A stretch of DNA of 5,313 nucleotides from Pseudomonadota bacterium (GTDB taxonomy: Bacteria > Pseudomonadota > Alphaproteobacteria > Rhizobiales > Afifellaceae): contig JAEZEK010000300.1 of assembly GCA_023417735.1 (NCBI GenBank), positions 1-5,313 of the forward strand. The letters are read 5' to 3'. A program made the position numbers and the translations under genes. Of this stretch, positions 5,299-5,313 are shown in pieces; the stretch's first letter is position 1; each line of letters opens with the position of its first letter. The notes under the pieces are model-generated. The model saw only the letters and a program-made list of their open reading frames with translations, had not been told where the DNA came from and did no database searches.

Positions 5299-5313
5299 CG
5301 CGGGGGCTCGGGC

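Overview
The window is a compact, GC-rich stretch of bacterial chromosome (about 70% G+C by eye) with strong G/C third-position bias and almost no free space. Composition and protein style suggest a high-GC proteobacterium, probably an alphaproteobacterium, but no marker gene fixes the taxon. No RNA gene, insertion sequence, phage gene or CRISPR array is visible.

Layout. (1) Minus strand, 1-1973: an ATP-dependent hydantoinase/oxoprolinase-type operon, hyuB-like then hyuA-like, overlapping by 8 bases; the hyuA-like gene runs off the left edge after 63 codons. (2) 1974-2231: a 258-base divergent control region with a good sigma70-type promoter for the hyuB-like gene (TTGACA, 18 bases, TAAGAT) and an AT-rich inverted repeat over that promoter. 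(3) Plus strand, 2232-3762: a flavin reductase-domain protein followed after 25 bases by a calcineurin-like metallophosphoesterase. (4) Minus strand, 3756-4247: a small membrane protein with the motifs of the CDP-archaeol synthase (CarS, DUF46) family, overlapping the phosphoesterase tail-to-tail by 7 bases. (5) 4248-4410: a 163-base divergent spacer. (6) Plus strand, 4411-5262: an aldo/keto reductase with a complete catalytic tetrad, followed by a GC-rich stem-loop at the right edge.

How the genes may work together. The hyuB/hyuA-like pair should encode the two subunits of one ATP-using enzyme that opens or carboxylates a small amide, cyclic imide or ketone; its substrate cannot be read from sequence. 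The flavin reductase-domain protein shares the control region and may be co-regulated. The phosphoesterase and CarS-like protein are both plausible lipid or nucleotide-lipid enzymes, but a shared pathway is inference. The aldo/keto reductase appears to be a separate unit.

The least ordinary signals are regulatory: a perfect 10-base inverted repeat that puts the aldo/keto reductase start codon in a stem and its ribosome binding site in the loop, and the 8+8 inverted repeat over the hyuB promoter. A CarS-type protein in an apparently bacterial context also merits attention. I see no clear evidence of a wholly new multi-gene system.
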